DNA from: Alphaproteobacteria bacterium | GTDB taxonomy: Bacteria > Pseudomonadota > Alphaproteobacteria > Rhodobacterales > Rhodobacteraceae | Length of the DNA stretch: 12,629 nucleotides | Direction: 5' to 3' | Assembly (NCBI GenBank): GCA_024277955.1 | Contig: JAJRUE010000267.1 | Span: 1 to 12,629 of the forward strand | Part shown: positions 5,870 to 12,629 of the stretch, piece after piece | Numbering within the stretch: position 1 is the first letter of the stretch | Layout: the number at the start of each line of letters is the position of its first letter | Position numbers and translations under genes: made by a program | The notes under the pieces: generated by a model | The model's database searches: none | What the model saw: the letters and a program-made list of their open reading frames with translations, nothing else | What the model was told of the DNA's origin: nothing

Positions 5870-5943
5870 GCCTCCGGCGGGGATATTTGCGGACAGAAGA
5901 AGCCTGCAGATTTCTTCTTTTTACAAGTATCCCCGCCGGAGGC
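5870..5943. repeat. Palindromic intergenic repeat, copy 3 (two B-like ends)
   Basis: A 74-bp palindrome with perfect 16-bp terminal inverted repeats (GCCTCCGGCGGGGATA at 5870-5885, its complement at 5928-5943). Inside, AGAAGAA and TTCTTCT pair around a short centre. The right arm reads ACTTGTAAAAAG where the left has ATTTGCGGACAG, so its inner half resembles arm type A. The flank 5859-5869 repeats GCGCGTCGCGG found, reversed, beside copy 1. It lies between the convergent DUF815 and nlpD genes. The rest of the gap 5808-6019 shows only a short direct repeat TGACCCGG (5805-5822 region) and no gene. Confidence 0.85.
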
Positions 5944-6019
5944 ATGCCCGAGCCCGGCCCGAAGGGGCGGGCGAGACAGGAAACGTCGCGCCGGCACGGC
6001 GCGTCCATTTGATTTGCGG

Positions 6020-7156
6020 TCAGTTCACGAAGGGCATCGGGTCCACGCTTTCCAGGCCTTTTCGGATCTCGAAATGCAGAAAGCTGGGCGAGCCGGCGCG
6101 CACCACGGCGATCTGCTGGCCGCGTTTCACCTTGTCGCCCTTCTTGATCTTCAGCTTGTCCACCCCGGCATAGACCGTCAGGATGTTGTTGGCGTGCTTG
6201 ATCACCACGATCGGCACGTTTTCGGTGTCGCGGGTGATGGCGGCCACGGTGCCGTCCTGGGCGGCGCGCACCGGTGTGCCGGCGGGGGCGGAAATGCCGA
6301 TCCCGTCGTTCTTGCCCTTGGCGTAGGCGCGGATGATCTTGCCGTCCACCGGCATCACGAACTTGGCCGGGTCGCGGGTGTCGGTGCGGCTGTCGCCCAG
6401 ATTGGGAGAGGCCGGGCGCGCCACCGGGGTGGCCGGGGTGTCGCCCGGCAGCGGGGTGGCGGCGCTGGGCGGCGCCGGGGTTTGCGACCCCTGGTCGGGG
6501 GCGGTGGCATCGGCCCCGGGGGCGGCCACCGGGATCAGAAGGTATTGCCCGGCGCGCACCGAAAGGTCAGACCCGAGCCCGTTCCACTGGGCCAGCGCGC
6601 GCACCGACACGTTGTAGAGCCGGGCGATGGAATAGGCGGTTTCGCCGGCTTCGACCTTGTGGCGGATCGGCTCGGCCGTGGGCTGTTCGCTGTGGGGATC
6701 GGCCGGGCCGGCGGTCTGGCCATCTGCCCCCGCACGGTCGATGGCGTTTTCGGCGAGCGTGGTAATGTCGATCTGGTCGGCGGGCGCGCCGGTCGCCGGC
6801 GACGGTTCGGCGACGCGCCGGGGCAGGGCGATGACTTCGCCGGCGCGCAGCGGCGCATCGGGCGAGATGCCGTTGTAGTTCGCCAACTCGCCGGCGGGCA
6901 GGCCGACGCGGGCGGCGACATCGCTGATGCGGTCACCGCGCCGGGCGATGGCGACCTGGTAGTTGGGGTAGGAAATCACCCCGCGCGCGTCCGGGCGCGG
7001 CCGGTTGGCGGTGGCCTGGCGCGCCGCGTCGGCGGTGTTGAAGCCGCCCGCCAGCCCGCGCAGATCAAAGTCCAGCCCCTGTTCGCAGGCGCCAAGCGCC
7101 AACAACGCCGCTCCTGCCAGCACGGCCCGCGTCGTTTTCCTGCCAAGATGTGTCAT
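6020..7156 (-). CDS. nlpD: NlpD-like lipoprotein: two LysM domains and a degenerate M23 (LytM) domain, 378 aa
   Basis: Probable outer-membrane lipoprotein that binds peptidoglycan and regulates cell-wall amidases. Seen: a signal peptide with lipobox LGAC (21-24, lipidated Cys24), LysM 1 (about 66-112), LysM 2 (about 165-210), a Pro/Ala/Thr-rich linker (211-262), and a C-terminal M23/LytM fold (266-375). The zinc and catalytic residues of active M23 peptidases are lost: the HxxxD motif reads Asn283...Gly287, and the HxH motif reads Phe359-Leu-His361. This matches NlpD/EnvC-type activators rather than enzymes. GAGGG 10 nt upstream supports the start. It is the last gene of the minus-strand cluster after pcm (85 nt gap). 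DipM-like naming is also possible. Confidence 0.9.
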   Translation of the reverse strand: MTHLGRKTTRAVLAGAALLALGACEQGLDFDLRGLAGGFNTADAARQATANRPRPDARGVISYPNYQVAIARRGDRISDVAARVGLPAGELANYNGISPDAPLRAGEVIALPRRVAEPSPATGAPADQIDITTLAENAIDRAGADGQTAGPADPHSEQPTAEPIRHKVEAGETAYSIARLYNVSVRALAQWNGLGSDLSVRAGQYLLIPVAAPGADATAPDQGSQTPAPPSAATPLPGDTPATPVARPASPNLGDSRTDTRDPAKFVMPVDGKIIRAYAKGKNDGIGISAPAGTPVRAAQDGTVAAITRDTENVPIVVIKHANNILTVYAGVDKLKIKKGDKVKRGQQIAVVRAGSPSFLHFEIRKGLESVDPMPFVN

Positions 7157-7177
7157 ATGCTCAAAACCCTCAAGATC

Positions 7178-7195
7178 CGGCCCCTTTTCGGGCCG
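7178..7195 (-). other. Hairpin between pcm and nlpD
   Basis: A perfect 6-bp stem CGGCCC/GGGCCG with a 6-nt loop lies in the 85-nt gap between pcm and nlpD. There is no T tract. It could reduce read-through or protect an mRNA end and so set nlpD expression apart from surE-pcm; this is inference. Confidence 0.35.
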
Positions 7196-7241
7196 TTGTT
7201 GCGCGCAATGCCGCGCGCCTGCCTGCTGCTCGTGTCCCGCG

Positions 7242-7883
7242 TCACTCCTGGCCCAGCCCTTCGAGCAGGGGGACGAACCGGACCGGGCAAAGTTCGTCGT
7301 AATCGAACCCCGTGTCGGTGCGCGTGACCTTTACCAGGCTCTGAACCGCGTCCGACTGCCCAACCGGCACCACCATGATACCGCCTATTTTCAGCTGCGC
7401 CAAGAGCGGGCCGGGCGGGTCTTCGGCGGCCGCCGTGATGATGATCCGGTCGAACGGCGCCTGTTCGTCGAAGCCGCGGCTGCCGTCGGCGGTGAAGGCG
7501 GTGATGTTGGTGAGGTTCAGTTCCTCGAAAATCGCCTTGGCCTGCTGCACCAGCCGGCGAAAGCGGTCCACCGTGTATACCCGGCGCGCCAGCTGGCTGA
7601 GCACCGCCGCCTGGTAGCCCGACCCGGTGCCGATTTCCAGCACCTTGTCGCGCGGGTGCAGATCCAGCGCCTGGGTCATCAGCCCGACGATCGAGGGCTG
7701 AGAGATGGTCTGACCGCAGGCGATCGGCAGCGGCGTGTCGTCATAGGCGCGTTCGGCGAAGAGACCGCGCACGAACGGGCCGCGGTCGATCTTTTCCATC
7801 GCTTCCAGCACGCGCTTGTCGGTCACCCCCTTGGAGCGGAGCGCGAACAGGAACTGCATCTTGCGTTCGGCGTCGCTGGTCAT
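7242..7883 (-). CDS. pcm: Protein-L-isoaspartate O-methyltransferase, 213 aa
   Basis: Uses S-adenosylmethionine to methylate isoaspartyl residues that arise in ageing proteins, starting their repair to aspartate, in the cytosol. Seen: GQTISQP (57-63), the family-specific substrate-binding motif, and the SAM-binding loop EIGTGSGYQ (83-91), followed by YTVDRF at the acidic ribose-binding position and GGIMVVPVG late in the fold. The length matches the usual 205-225. AAGGAAA about 8 nt before the ATG is a strong ribosome-binding site. The gene lies 22 nt behind surE, the common surE-pcm pair, and upstream of nlpD. Confidence 0.95.
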   Translation of the reverse strand: MTSDAERKMQFLFALRSKGVTDKRVLEAMEKIDRGPFVRGLFAERAYDDTPLPIACGQTISQPSIVGLMTQALDLHPRDKVLEIGTGSGYQAAVLSQLARRVYTVDRFRRLVQQAKAIFEELNLTNITAFTADGSRGFDEQAPFDRIIITAAAEDPPGPLLAQLKIGGIMVVPVGQSDAVQSLVKVTRTDTGFDYDELCPVRFVPLLEGLGQE

Positions 7884-7905
7884 CGGCGGGTTTCCTTTGG
7901 CTGGC

Positions 7906-8688
7906 TCATTCCAGGCACTGCTTCAGATCGCCCATCGCGTCATGGGCGGTCAGGTCGCAGCGCATCGGGGTGATTGCGATATGGCCTTCGATGGCGGCGG
8001 TGACATCGGTGCCCGGCTCGGCCGGCAGGTGCTGCGGCCCGCCGCGGATCCACAGGAACCGGCGCCCCGAGGGCGACAGATGCGCTTCCACCCCGAAATA
8101 GGCGTCGCGGCGGTAGCCCTGGGTGACGATCCGGCGCCCCTTCACCTGATCGCCCGGCAGCGGCGGAAAGTTGACGTTGTAAAACAGCCGGTAGTCGTGG
8201 TCGTCCCAGATCGCCTTGTCCAGAAGCGCGCGCACCGTCGCCGCGCCATGCTGCAGCGCCGCTTCGAACGGGTCTTCCAGGTCGCGGTTGCCGGCCCCCA
8301 GATATTGCGACATGGCGATCGCCGGCAGCCCCTGCAGCGCCGCCTCCATCGCGCCGCCAATGGTGCCGGAATACAGCGTGTTTTCGCCGGCGTTGTTGCC
8401 GCGGTTGACGCCGGACAGCACCAGGTCGGGGCGCTGCTTCATCACGTCATGCAGCCCGGCCAGGATGCAGTCGGCGGGCGAGCCTTCGGCGGCGTAGCGC
8501 CGTTCGCCCAGGCGCGCGATCATCATCGGGTGGGTGTAGCTGATCTTGTGGGCGACGCCGGATTGCTCGAAAGCCGGGGCTACGGTCCAGACTTCGCCAT
8601 CGGGGCCGGCGATGTCGCGGGCGATCGCTTCGAGAACCGCAAGGCCCGGAGCGTTGATGCCGTCGTCGTTGGTGATGAGAATGCGCAT
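7906..8688 (-). CDS. surE: 5'/3'-nucleotidase SurE, 260 aa
   Basis: Metal-dependent phosphatase acting on nucleoside 5' and 3' monophosphates; in E. coli it is a stationary-phase survival factor. Seen: the N-terminal TNDDG with metal ligands Asp8 and Asp9, Ser43 in EQSG, and Asn95 in SGVNRGNN, which is the full divalent-metal site. EGSPADC (68-74) and YSGTIGGAMEAA are family hallmarks, and GTDVTAAIEGHIAITP near the end is the conserved C-terminal segment. The length is normal. Its start is 70 bp after the stop of the DedA-PAP2 gene on the same strand, so it may have its own promoter or be read through; no strong promoter is visible. Confidence 0.95.
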   Translation of the reverse strand: MRILITNDDGINAPGLAVLEAIARDIAGPDGEVWTVAPAFEQSGVAHKISYTHPMMIARLGERRYAAEGSPADCILAGLHDVMKQRPDLVLSGVNRGNNAGENTLYSGTIGGAMEAALQGLPAIAMSQYLGAGNRDLEDPFEAALQHGAATVRALLDKAIWDDHDYRLFYNVNFPPLPGDQVKGRRIVTQGYRRDAYFGVEAHLSPSGRRFLWIRGGPQHLPAEPGTDVTAAIEGHIAITPMRCDLTAHDAMGDLKQCLE

Positions 8689-8758
8689 GCCTGTCCGCCC
8701 GCTTTTCCCCTGTGAATAGAGTGCTTCGCCGGCGGCGGCAAGCCACCCGTCGCCGGGC

Positions 8759-10957
8759 TCAGCGCGGCGGCGCCAGAAGTGCTGACTGGCCGTCGGTAAA
8801 CCAGGCGTCGCCGGTCGGGGTTTCGCTGATCCGGGGCCAGATCATCGCAAAGCGCTGGCGCAGCGCCAAGGCCCCGGTGGCGACCAGATCCACCACAAGC
8901 CGGTCGCGTTCGGCGTCGATATCGGGGGCGATGTGGCCGGCAAGCCCCCATTTCAGCGGATCGTCCAGGCTGGCGGTGCCGACGTAGATGCGCGCCCCGG
9001 CGGGGGTGCGATAGCGGGTTTTCCAGAGGCGCGCGTGGTGGCGGCGGCGCAGACCGTGTTCGGACGTCGGCTTTTCAAATCCCAGGTCGTTGGGCGCGCC
9101 GTTCCAGAAGGCCGGGGTGACCGGCGCATCCGCCTCGGGCGACCGGGTCAGCGCGGCCCAGGCGGTGCGCGCGATATTGCCAGGGCCCGGCCTTTGCGCC
9201 CGCCGCCAGCCGGCGCGCGCCATCGCTTGCACCAGGGCTTGGTCGCTGTCGGCCAGGATCACCAGACTGATCGGCGCCTGCGCCACGCCGGTGATGGACT
9301 GAGACATCGCCGGCGCCGCGCCCGAAGCGAACAGCCCCGGGATATCCGCGACCACCTCGGGGGCGACGGCCGCCGGCGGCGGGTTGCGCACCCTGGTATA
9401 GGTCGCAACCAGCGCGACGGCCCCGGCAAGCGTCGCCGCCGCCAGCAGAGCCACGGCGGCGCGCTGCCCAGTGCCGGCGGGGACTGGGGCGGTGCTGGGG
9501 GGCGATGGCTCGGGAGCGTTCGCGGGCGTCGGTCCGGCGGCCCGGGCGCTTTTCCAGTGGATCAGCCAGATCGCGCCGATCGACCACATGGCGCCCGCCA
9601 GATAGCCGGCCAGAACGTCGCTCAGGTAATGCTCGACCAGGTAGATCCGGCTGAGCCCGACCAGGAACACCACGGTGACGGCCAGCAGACTGGCGCTTGG
9701 CGCCTTGAGCCAGCCCACCCGCCAGAGCACATAGACCATCATCGCCAGCGAGGCCACCGACCCGGCGGCGTGCCCGCTGGGAAAGCTGAACGAGGTTTCG
9801 GTGAAGACCCCAAGCTCGGGGCGCGGTCGGGCAAAAAAGGTTTTCAGCAGCGCGACGCTCGCCGCGCTGCCCGCGGCCCCGGCCCAGAGCCCGGCCACCA
9901 CCTGCCGGTGGCGGGTGATCCACAGGATCACGCTCAGCCCGGTCATCAGCGTGATCACGGTCTTCTTGTCGCCAAGCGCGGTCATCGTGGTGAAGAACCG
10001 CACCAGCCGGTCGTCGCGGAACGCATACAGCAGCGAGGCCAGCCGCTGATCGGCGGCAACGATTCGCCCGCCCAGCTGCACGTCCAGCGCCAGCCCGACG
10101 AACAGCACCAGGAAATAGACCAGCGCGCCGCCCAGCAGCGTCGCCGGCAGGCCCTGGAACCGCGTCGGATCCAGCCGGCGGCCCAGCAGGCGCGAAAGGC
10201 GCGGATGCCGCCCGGCCCAGGCGACGACATCGGGGTTTTCGCGCACCGCCCGCACGATCGAACCGGCCAGCGAAATCACGAAAGGCAGGGCGCGCCGGAT
10301 GCGCGACACCAGGAACCATAAAAGCGCCAGCGCCGCCAGCATCGCCAGCACGAAGATCGCGATCCGGGTGGCGGCCCCGCCCAGCATGTTCAGCACGTCG
10401 CCAAAGAAATACCCCGTCGAAAGCAGCGCCAGCGCCTGCGCCGCGGCGCTGGCCAGGTTCCACCACCAGAAGCGCCGCCTGGTCATCCCGGAAAGCGCCG
10501 CCGAAAACGACACGAACCCGGAAACCGGCCCCAGGAAGCGGCCCAGCACCATGGCGAAACCGCCAAAGCGCGTCAGCAGCGCCGCCGCCCGGTCGCGATG
10601 GCGCGATTGGCTGGCGGGCGTGCCGGCATCGGCGCCCGGATCGGAGCCCGGATCGGTGCCCGGATTGGTGGCTGCGCGCGCCGCCCGCCGCTCCATGCCG
10701 CGCGCCGCCAGCCGGCCCAGGTGATAGCTGGCCTCGGCCCCCAGGACCGAGCCGAGAACCACGAACCAGGCCATGTCGAAAAAGTCGATAACCCCTTGCT
10801 GCGCCAGGATGCCCGCGGCCAGGACCGCCAGCGTGCCGGGCACGAAAAGCCCCGTCAGAACAAAGGCTTCCAGCAGCGTGACCAGCGCCACGATCCAGTA
10901 GGACCACAGGCCGAGCGATTGCAGCGACGGCAGGATCTGGTCAAGCGAGGTGGGCAC
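8759..10957 (-). CDS. DedA-PAP2-LssY fusion membrane protein, 732 aa
   Basis: Three parts in one inner-membrane protein. (1) DedA/VTT domain, about 1-220: FVPG (38-41), EASYHLGR (75-82), LGRFLGPVSGF (138-148). (2) PAP2 acid phosphatase domain, about 275-470, with all three motifs: K372...RP378, PSGH (393-396), SR437...H443...D447. (3) After a Pro-rich linker and a membrane helix (about 500-520), an LssY-like C-terminal domain (about 540-720). DedA proteins are linked to lipid-carrier recycling, and PAP2 enzymes dephosphorylate lipid phosphates such as phosphatidate or undecaprenyl pyrophosphate, so lipid-carrier recycling is plausible but unproven. Residues 97-114 are a GTDPGSDPGADAG repeat inserted in a DedA loop. 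Its start is 24 nt after the stop of the second SDR gene, implying an operon. Confidence 0.9.
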   Translation of the reverse strand: MPTSLDQILPSLQSLGLWSYWIVALVTLLEAFVLTGLFVPGTLAVLAAGILAQQGVIDFFDMAWFVVLGSVLGAEASYHLGRLAARGMERRAARAATNPGTDPGSDPGADAGTPASQSRHRDRAAALLTRFGGFAMVLGRFLGPVSGFVSFSAALSGMTRRRFWWWNLASAAAQALALLSTGYFFGDVLNMLGGAATRIAIFVLAMLAALALLWFLVSRIRRALPFVISLAGSIVRAVRENPDVVAWAGRHPRLSRLLGRRLDPTRFQGLPATLLGGALVYFLVLFVGLALDVQLGGRIVAADQRLASLLYAFRDDRLVRFFTTMTALGDKKTVITLMTGLSVILWITRHRQVVAGLWAGAAGSAASVALLKTFFARPRPELGVFTETSFSFPSGHAAGSVASLAMMVYVLWRVGWLKAPSASLLAVTVVFLVGLSRIYLVEHYLSDVLAGYLAGAMWSIGAIWLIHWKSARAAGPTPANAPEPSPPSTAPVPAGTGQRAAVALLAAATLAGAVALVATYTRVRNPPPAAVAPEVVADIPGLFASGAAPAMSQSITGVAQAPISLVILADSDQALVQAMARAGWRRAQRPGPGNIARTAWAALTRSPEADAPVTPAFWNGAPNDLGFEKPTSEHGLRRRHHARLWKTRYRTPAGARIYVGTASLDDPLKWGLAGHIAPDIDAERDRLVVDLVATGALALRQRFAMIWPRISETPTGDAWFTDGQSALLAPPR
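10626..10673. repeat. 12-bp coding tandem repeat in the DedA loop
   Basis: Four consecutive 12-bp units: GCATCGGCGCCC, GGATCGGAGCCC, GGATCGGTGCCC and a diverged GGATTGGTGGCT. The reverse strand encodes Asn/Thr/Ser/Ala-Asp-Pro-Gly type tetrapeptides in a cytoplasmic or periplasmic loop. Whole-codon unit size keeps the frame if the copy number changes. Confidence 0.8.
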
Positions 10958-10981
10958 GGGGAACGGCTTTGCGCGGCCGGG

Positions 10982-11641
10982 TCATGGCAGTTCGGCCAGG
11001 ATCCGCTTGGCTTCCGAGGCGGGGCTGGCCAGCGGCGCGCGGTCCTCGCCGGGAAAGAACCGGGCGCGGGTGGCGGTGGGCATCGGGCGCGGCGTGACGA
11101 TATCCACCTGCGGCCCCGAGCGCCGGGTTTCGGCCTGCCAGCTGCGCACGATCGCCATCTGCGCCGCCTTGCTGGCCCCGTAATAGCCAAAGAACTTTTC
11201 GCCGGCGCGCGGATCTTCGAAAAACAGCGCCCGCCCGGAAGGCGCAAGGTTCAGCAAGGGCTCGATCATCTTGATCAGGGTCGCCGTGGCGGTGGCGTTC
11301 ACGGCAAAGGATTTTTCCAGATCGCGGCTTTCCAGATGGGCCGCGGGCGTCAGCGGCGCGGCATAAATGGCGCTGTGCGCCCAGAAATCCAGCCGGCCCC
11401 AGCGGTCGTAGATCGAGCGGCCAAGCTGGGCCATCGCCTCGGGCACGGTGATGTCCATGGGCGCGAGGGTGGCCTGGCCGCCGGCCTCGCCAATACGGTC
11501 GTCCAGATCTTCCAGCCCGCCGGTGGTGGTGGCCAGGGCAATCACGTGGTGATCGCGCGCCAGTTCCAGCGCCAGGGCCGCCCCGAGCCCGCGCGAAGCC
11601 CCGGTGACCAGGGCGATCTTGGGTTTTTCATTCTCTGCCAT
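10982..11641 (-). CDS. SDR-family oxidoreductase, 219 aa
   Basis: Short-chain dehydrogenase/reductase homologue, at the short end for classical SDRs. Seen: the cofactor loop TGASRGLG (13-20), MDIT (62-65) for adenine binding, Asn115 in VNATA, and the catalytic pair Tyr154 and Lys158 in YYGASK. The usual NNAG reads AHSAIYA (88-94), and the catalytic Ser position falls in LFFED (139-143), so the Ser is replaced by Phe141 or Glu142. Cofactor and substrate cannot be assigned; YciK-like proteins are the nearest general comparison. It is the first gene of the minus-strand cluster, 24 nt before the DedA-PAP2 gene and divergent from bioY (113 bp between the starts). The upstream sequence GGTGAG is a weak ribosome-binding site about 11 nt from the ATG. 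Confidence 0.88.
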   Translation of the reverse strand: MAENEKPKIALVTGASRGLGAALALELARDHHVIALATTTGGLEDLDDRIGEAGGQATLAPMDITVPEAMAQLGRSIYDRWGRLDFWAHSAIYAAPLTPAAHLESRDLEKSFAVNATATATLIKMIEPLLNLAPSGRALFFEDPRAGEKFFGYYGASKAAQMAIVRSWQAETRRSGPQVDIVTPRPMPTATRARFFPGEDRAPLASPASEAKRILAELP

Positions 11642-11686
11642 GGGGCCTAAATCTCACCCGCCCGTGGCCTGCGCAAGGGGTTTTTC

Positions 11687-11715
11687 TTGACATTCGCGGC
11701 GGTGCGGCGAAAAAC
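11687..11715 (+). promoter_or_regulatory. Candidate bioY promoter (weak)
   Basis: TTGACA (11687-11692) is a perfect -35 box in the SDR/bioY divergent gap, but the sequence 17 bp on is AAAAAC, a poor -10. I do not see a BioR-type TTATMKATAA box between 11642 and 11754, nor a riboswitch fold. Confidence 0.25.
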
Positions 11716-11754
11716 AGCGGCAACGCAGCTTGTGGATCAACAAAGGATTTGCCC

Positions 11755-12324
11755 ATGACCAACGACACCGTGCTTTCGCGTGCCCTGATCGGCTCGGACG
11801 CGATGATCTGGAAAATCGCGCTTGTGCTGGGCGGGTCCGCCCTGATCGGCGTCGCGGCGCAAATCAGCGTGCCGATGTTCCCGGTGCCGATGACCCTGCA
11901 GACGCTGGCGGTGCTGATGGTCGGGCTGACCTTCGGCGCCCGGCTGGGGGCGGTGACGCTGCTGGCCTACCTGGCCGAAGGGGCGATGGGCCTGCCGGTC
12001 TTCGCCAACGGCGGCTTTGGTGCGGCGACCCTGATGGGGCCGACCGGGGGCTACCTGTTCGGCTTCGTGGCCGCGGCCTGGCTGACCGGCTGGCTGGCCG
12101 AACGCGGCTGGGACCGGTCCGTGTGGCTGACCGGGCTGGCGATGGCGCTGGGCAACCTGGTGCTCTACGTGCCGGGGCTGATCCAGCTGCAGGCGGTGAC
12201 GGGCGCCGAGTTTGCCAAGGTCTGGGCCTGGGGCGCCGGGCCGTTCCTGCTGGGTGATGCGGTGAAACTGGCGGTTGCGGCGCTGGCCGTGCCGGGGGCC
12301 TGGGCGCTGCTGGGCCGCAGGTAA
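11755..12324 (+). CDS. bioY: Biotin transporter BioY (ECF S component), 189 aa
   Basis: Integral-membrane substrate-binding subunit for biotin uptake. Hallmarks: ISVPMFPVPMTLQTLAVL (37-54), GARLGA (61-66), GAMGLPVFANGGFG (76-89), GPTGGYLFGF (95-104), and a late GN..LY.PG segment (133-141); six hydrophobic stretches fit the family fold. The length is typical. I start at ATG 11755 rather than the in-frame TTG at 11749 because AAGGA (11743-11747) is well placed for the ATG. No bioM/bioN (ECF ATPase and transmembrane partner) gene is adjacent; solitary BioY can transport biotin in some bacteria or may use a module encoded elsewhere. A composite repeat follows the stop. Confidence 0.95.
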   Translation: MTNDTVLSRALIGSDAMIWKIALVLGGSALIGVAAQISVPMFPVPMTLQTLAVLMVGLTFGARLGAVTLLAYLAEGAMGLPVFANGGFGAATLMGPTGGYLFGFVAAAWLTGWLAERGWDRSVWLTGLAMALGNLVLYVPGLIQLQAVTGAEFAKVWAWGAGPFLLGDAVKLAVAALAVPGAWALLGRR

Positions 12325-12336
12325 CAGCCAAAGTCA

Positions 12337-12355
12337 AGGGGGCTGTCTGCCCCCT
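12337..12355 (+). terminator. GGGGGC hairpin after bioY (terminator-like)
   Basis: The stem AGGGGGC (12337-12343) and GCCCCCT (12349-12355) has the same 7-bp stem sequence as at 867-885, with loop TGTCT instead of TTTCC. It starts 13 nt after the bioY stop, has no T tract, and is the first module of composite repeat copy 4. Confidence 0.5.
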
Positions 12356-12490
12356 CGCGGGCGCCGAGCGCCCGCTCACCCCCGAGGATACTTGTAGACA
12401 GAAGAAAAGGGGGCCATGCGCGAAACCGTGGTCCTTCTTCTGTCCGGAAATATCCCCGCCGGAGGCAACGCGCCACGCGAAGCGGGGCGC
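12337..12490. repeat. Composite palindromic intergenic repeat, copy 4 (full)
   Basis: The same module order as copy 1: the GGGGGC hairpin; a second hairpin GCGGGCGC/GCGCCCGC (12357-12364/12368-12375, perfect 8 bp, loop CGA); arm A (12376-12407); a longer 27-nt spacer; reversed arm B (12435-12466, ending CCCCGCCGGAGGC); and a distal hairpin GCGCC-A-CGC / GCG-G-GGCGC closing on GAA (12470-12490). It sits between the convergent genes bioY and purF. The remaining gap 12491-12533 shows only an imperfect GC stem (GCCGCC/GGCGGC at 12507-12522) before the purF stop. Confidence 0.85.
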
Positions 12491-12533
12491 AAAACCTGGA
12501 AAACTTGCCGCCGAAGGCGGCGCCGTTAAGCAG

Positions 12534-12629
12534 CTATTCCGCGGCCGTGTCCAGTTTGAAACCCTGGTCGAGCATGTCGGCGGGTTTGACCGGATATTCG
12601 CCGGAAAAACAGGCGTCGCAATATTGCGG
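12534..12629 (-). CDS. purF: Amidophosphoribosyltransferase PurF, C-terminal end (partial)
   Basis: Only the last 31 codons plus the stop TAG are in the window; the gene continues beyond the right edge. The peptide contains YCDACFSGEYPVKP, which matches the conserved C-terminal end of PurF (QYCDACFSGDYP type), and ends FKLDTAAE. PurF catalyses the first committed step of purine synthesis, making phosphoribosylamine from PRPP and glutamine. The frame is open to the window edge. It converges on bioY. Confidence 0.85.
   Translation of the reverse strand, partial: PQYCDACFSGEYPVKPADMLDQGFKLDTAAE

Noticed and set aside
5843..7327. A 494-codon plus-strand open frame over nlpD, starting inside repeat copy 3
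   Set aside because: It is antisense to a clear LysM/M23 lipoprotein, is rich in Gly, Arg, Ala and His, and has no domain signal.
11642..11754. A BioR operator or biotin riboswitch upstream of bioY
   Set aside because: No TTATMKATAA-like palindrome was seen, and no biotin riboswitch class is established.

Overview
The window looks like chromosomal DNA of a Rhodobacterales alphaproteobacterium (Roseobacter/Rhodobacter/Paracoccus type). The basis is very high G+C with strong third-position G/C bias, a tatA-tatB-tatC operon running into a DUF815 ATPase gene, a surE-pcm-nlpD cluster, a stand-alone bioY and a purF 3' end. Genus cannot be fixed from the sequence. I see no rRNA, tRNA, CRISPR array, integrase, transposase or phage gene.

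Layout. 77-856 (+): atypical short-chain dehydrogenase (SDR) with a broken catalytic tetrad. 1096-2193 (+): orphan FbpC-like ABC transporter ATPase. 2309-3001 (-): YafY/WYL-type regulator with a 17-bp palindromic operator in its own, probably leaderless, promoter. 3197-5807 (+): tatA, tatB, tatC and a DUF815 AAA-type ATPase; tatB/tatC abut and tatC/DUF815 overlap by 8 nt. 11641 down to 6020 (-): a second SDR, a DedA-PAP2-LssY membrane protein, surE, pcm and an NlpD-like LysM/M23 lipoprotein, tightly spaced and probably co-transcribed at least in part. 11755-12324 (+): bioY. 12534-12629 (-): last 31 codons of purF.

How the genes fit together. TatABC makes the twin-arginine export channel. In bacteria where it has been studied, amidases exported by Tat are activated by NlpD-like LytM factors, so the Tat operon and the convergent nlpD gene may touch the same cell-division pathway; this is inference. 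SurE (nucleotidase) and Pcm (isoaspartyl repair) are a classic stationary-phase pair. The DedA-PAP2-LssY protein probably acts on membrane lipid or isoprenoid phosphates.

The least explained structure is a family of intergenic palindromic repeats at four of the 3' gene ends: 867-997, 2236-2267, 5870-5943 and 12337-12490. They share a near-identical arm of about 32 bp, starting GCCTCCGGCGGGGATA and ending GGACAGAAGAA. The two fullest copies are composite: a GGGGGC/GCCCCC hairpin, a second hairpin whose sequence changes completely while its pairing is kept, a long inverted repeat, and a distal GC hairpin. This looks like a mobile or selected 3'-end RNA element, and I know of no name for it. Other points of note are a Lys/Pro/Ala repeat tail on TatB opposite an acidic tail on TatC, and three enzyme-like proteins that have lost expected catalytic residues.
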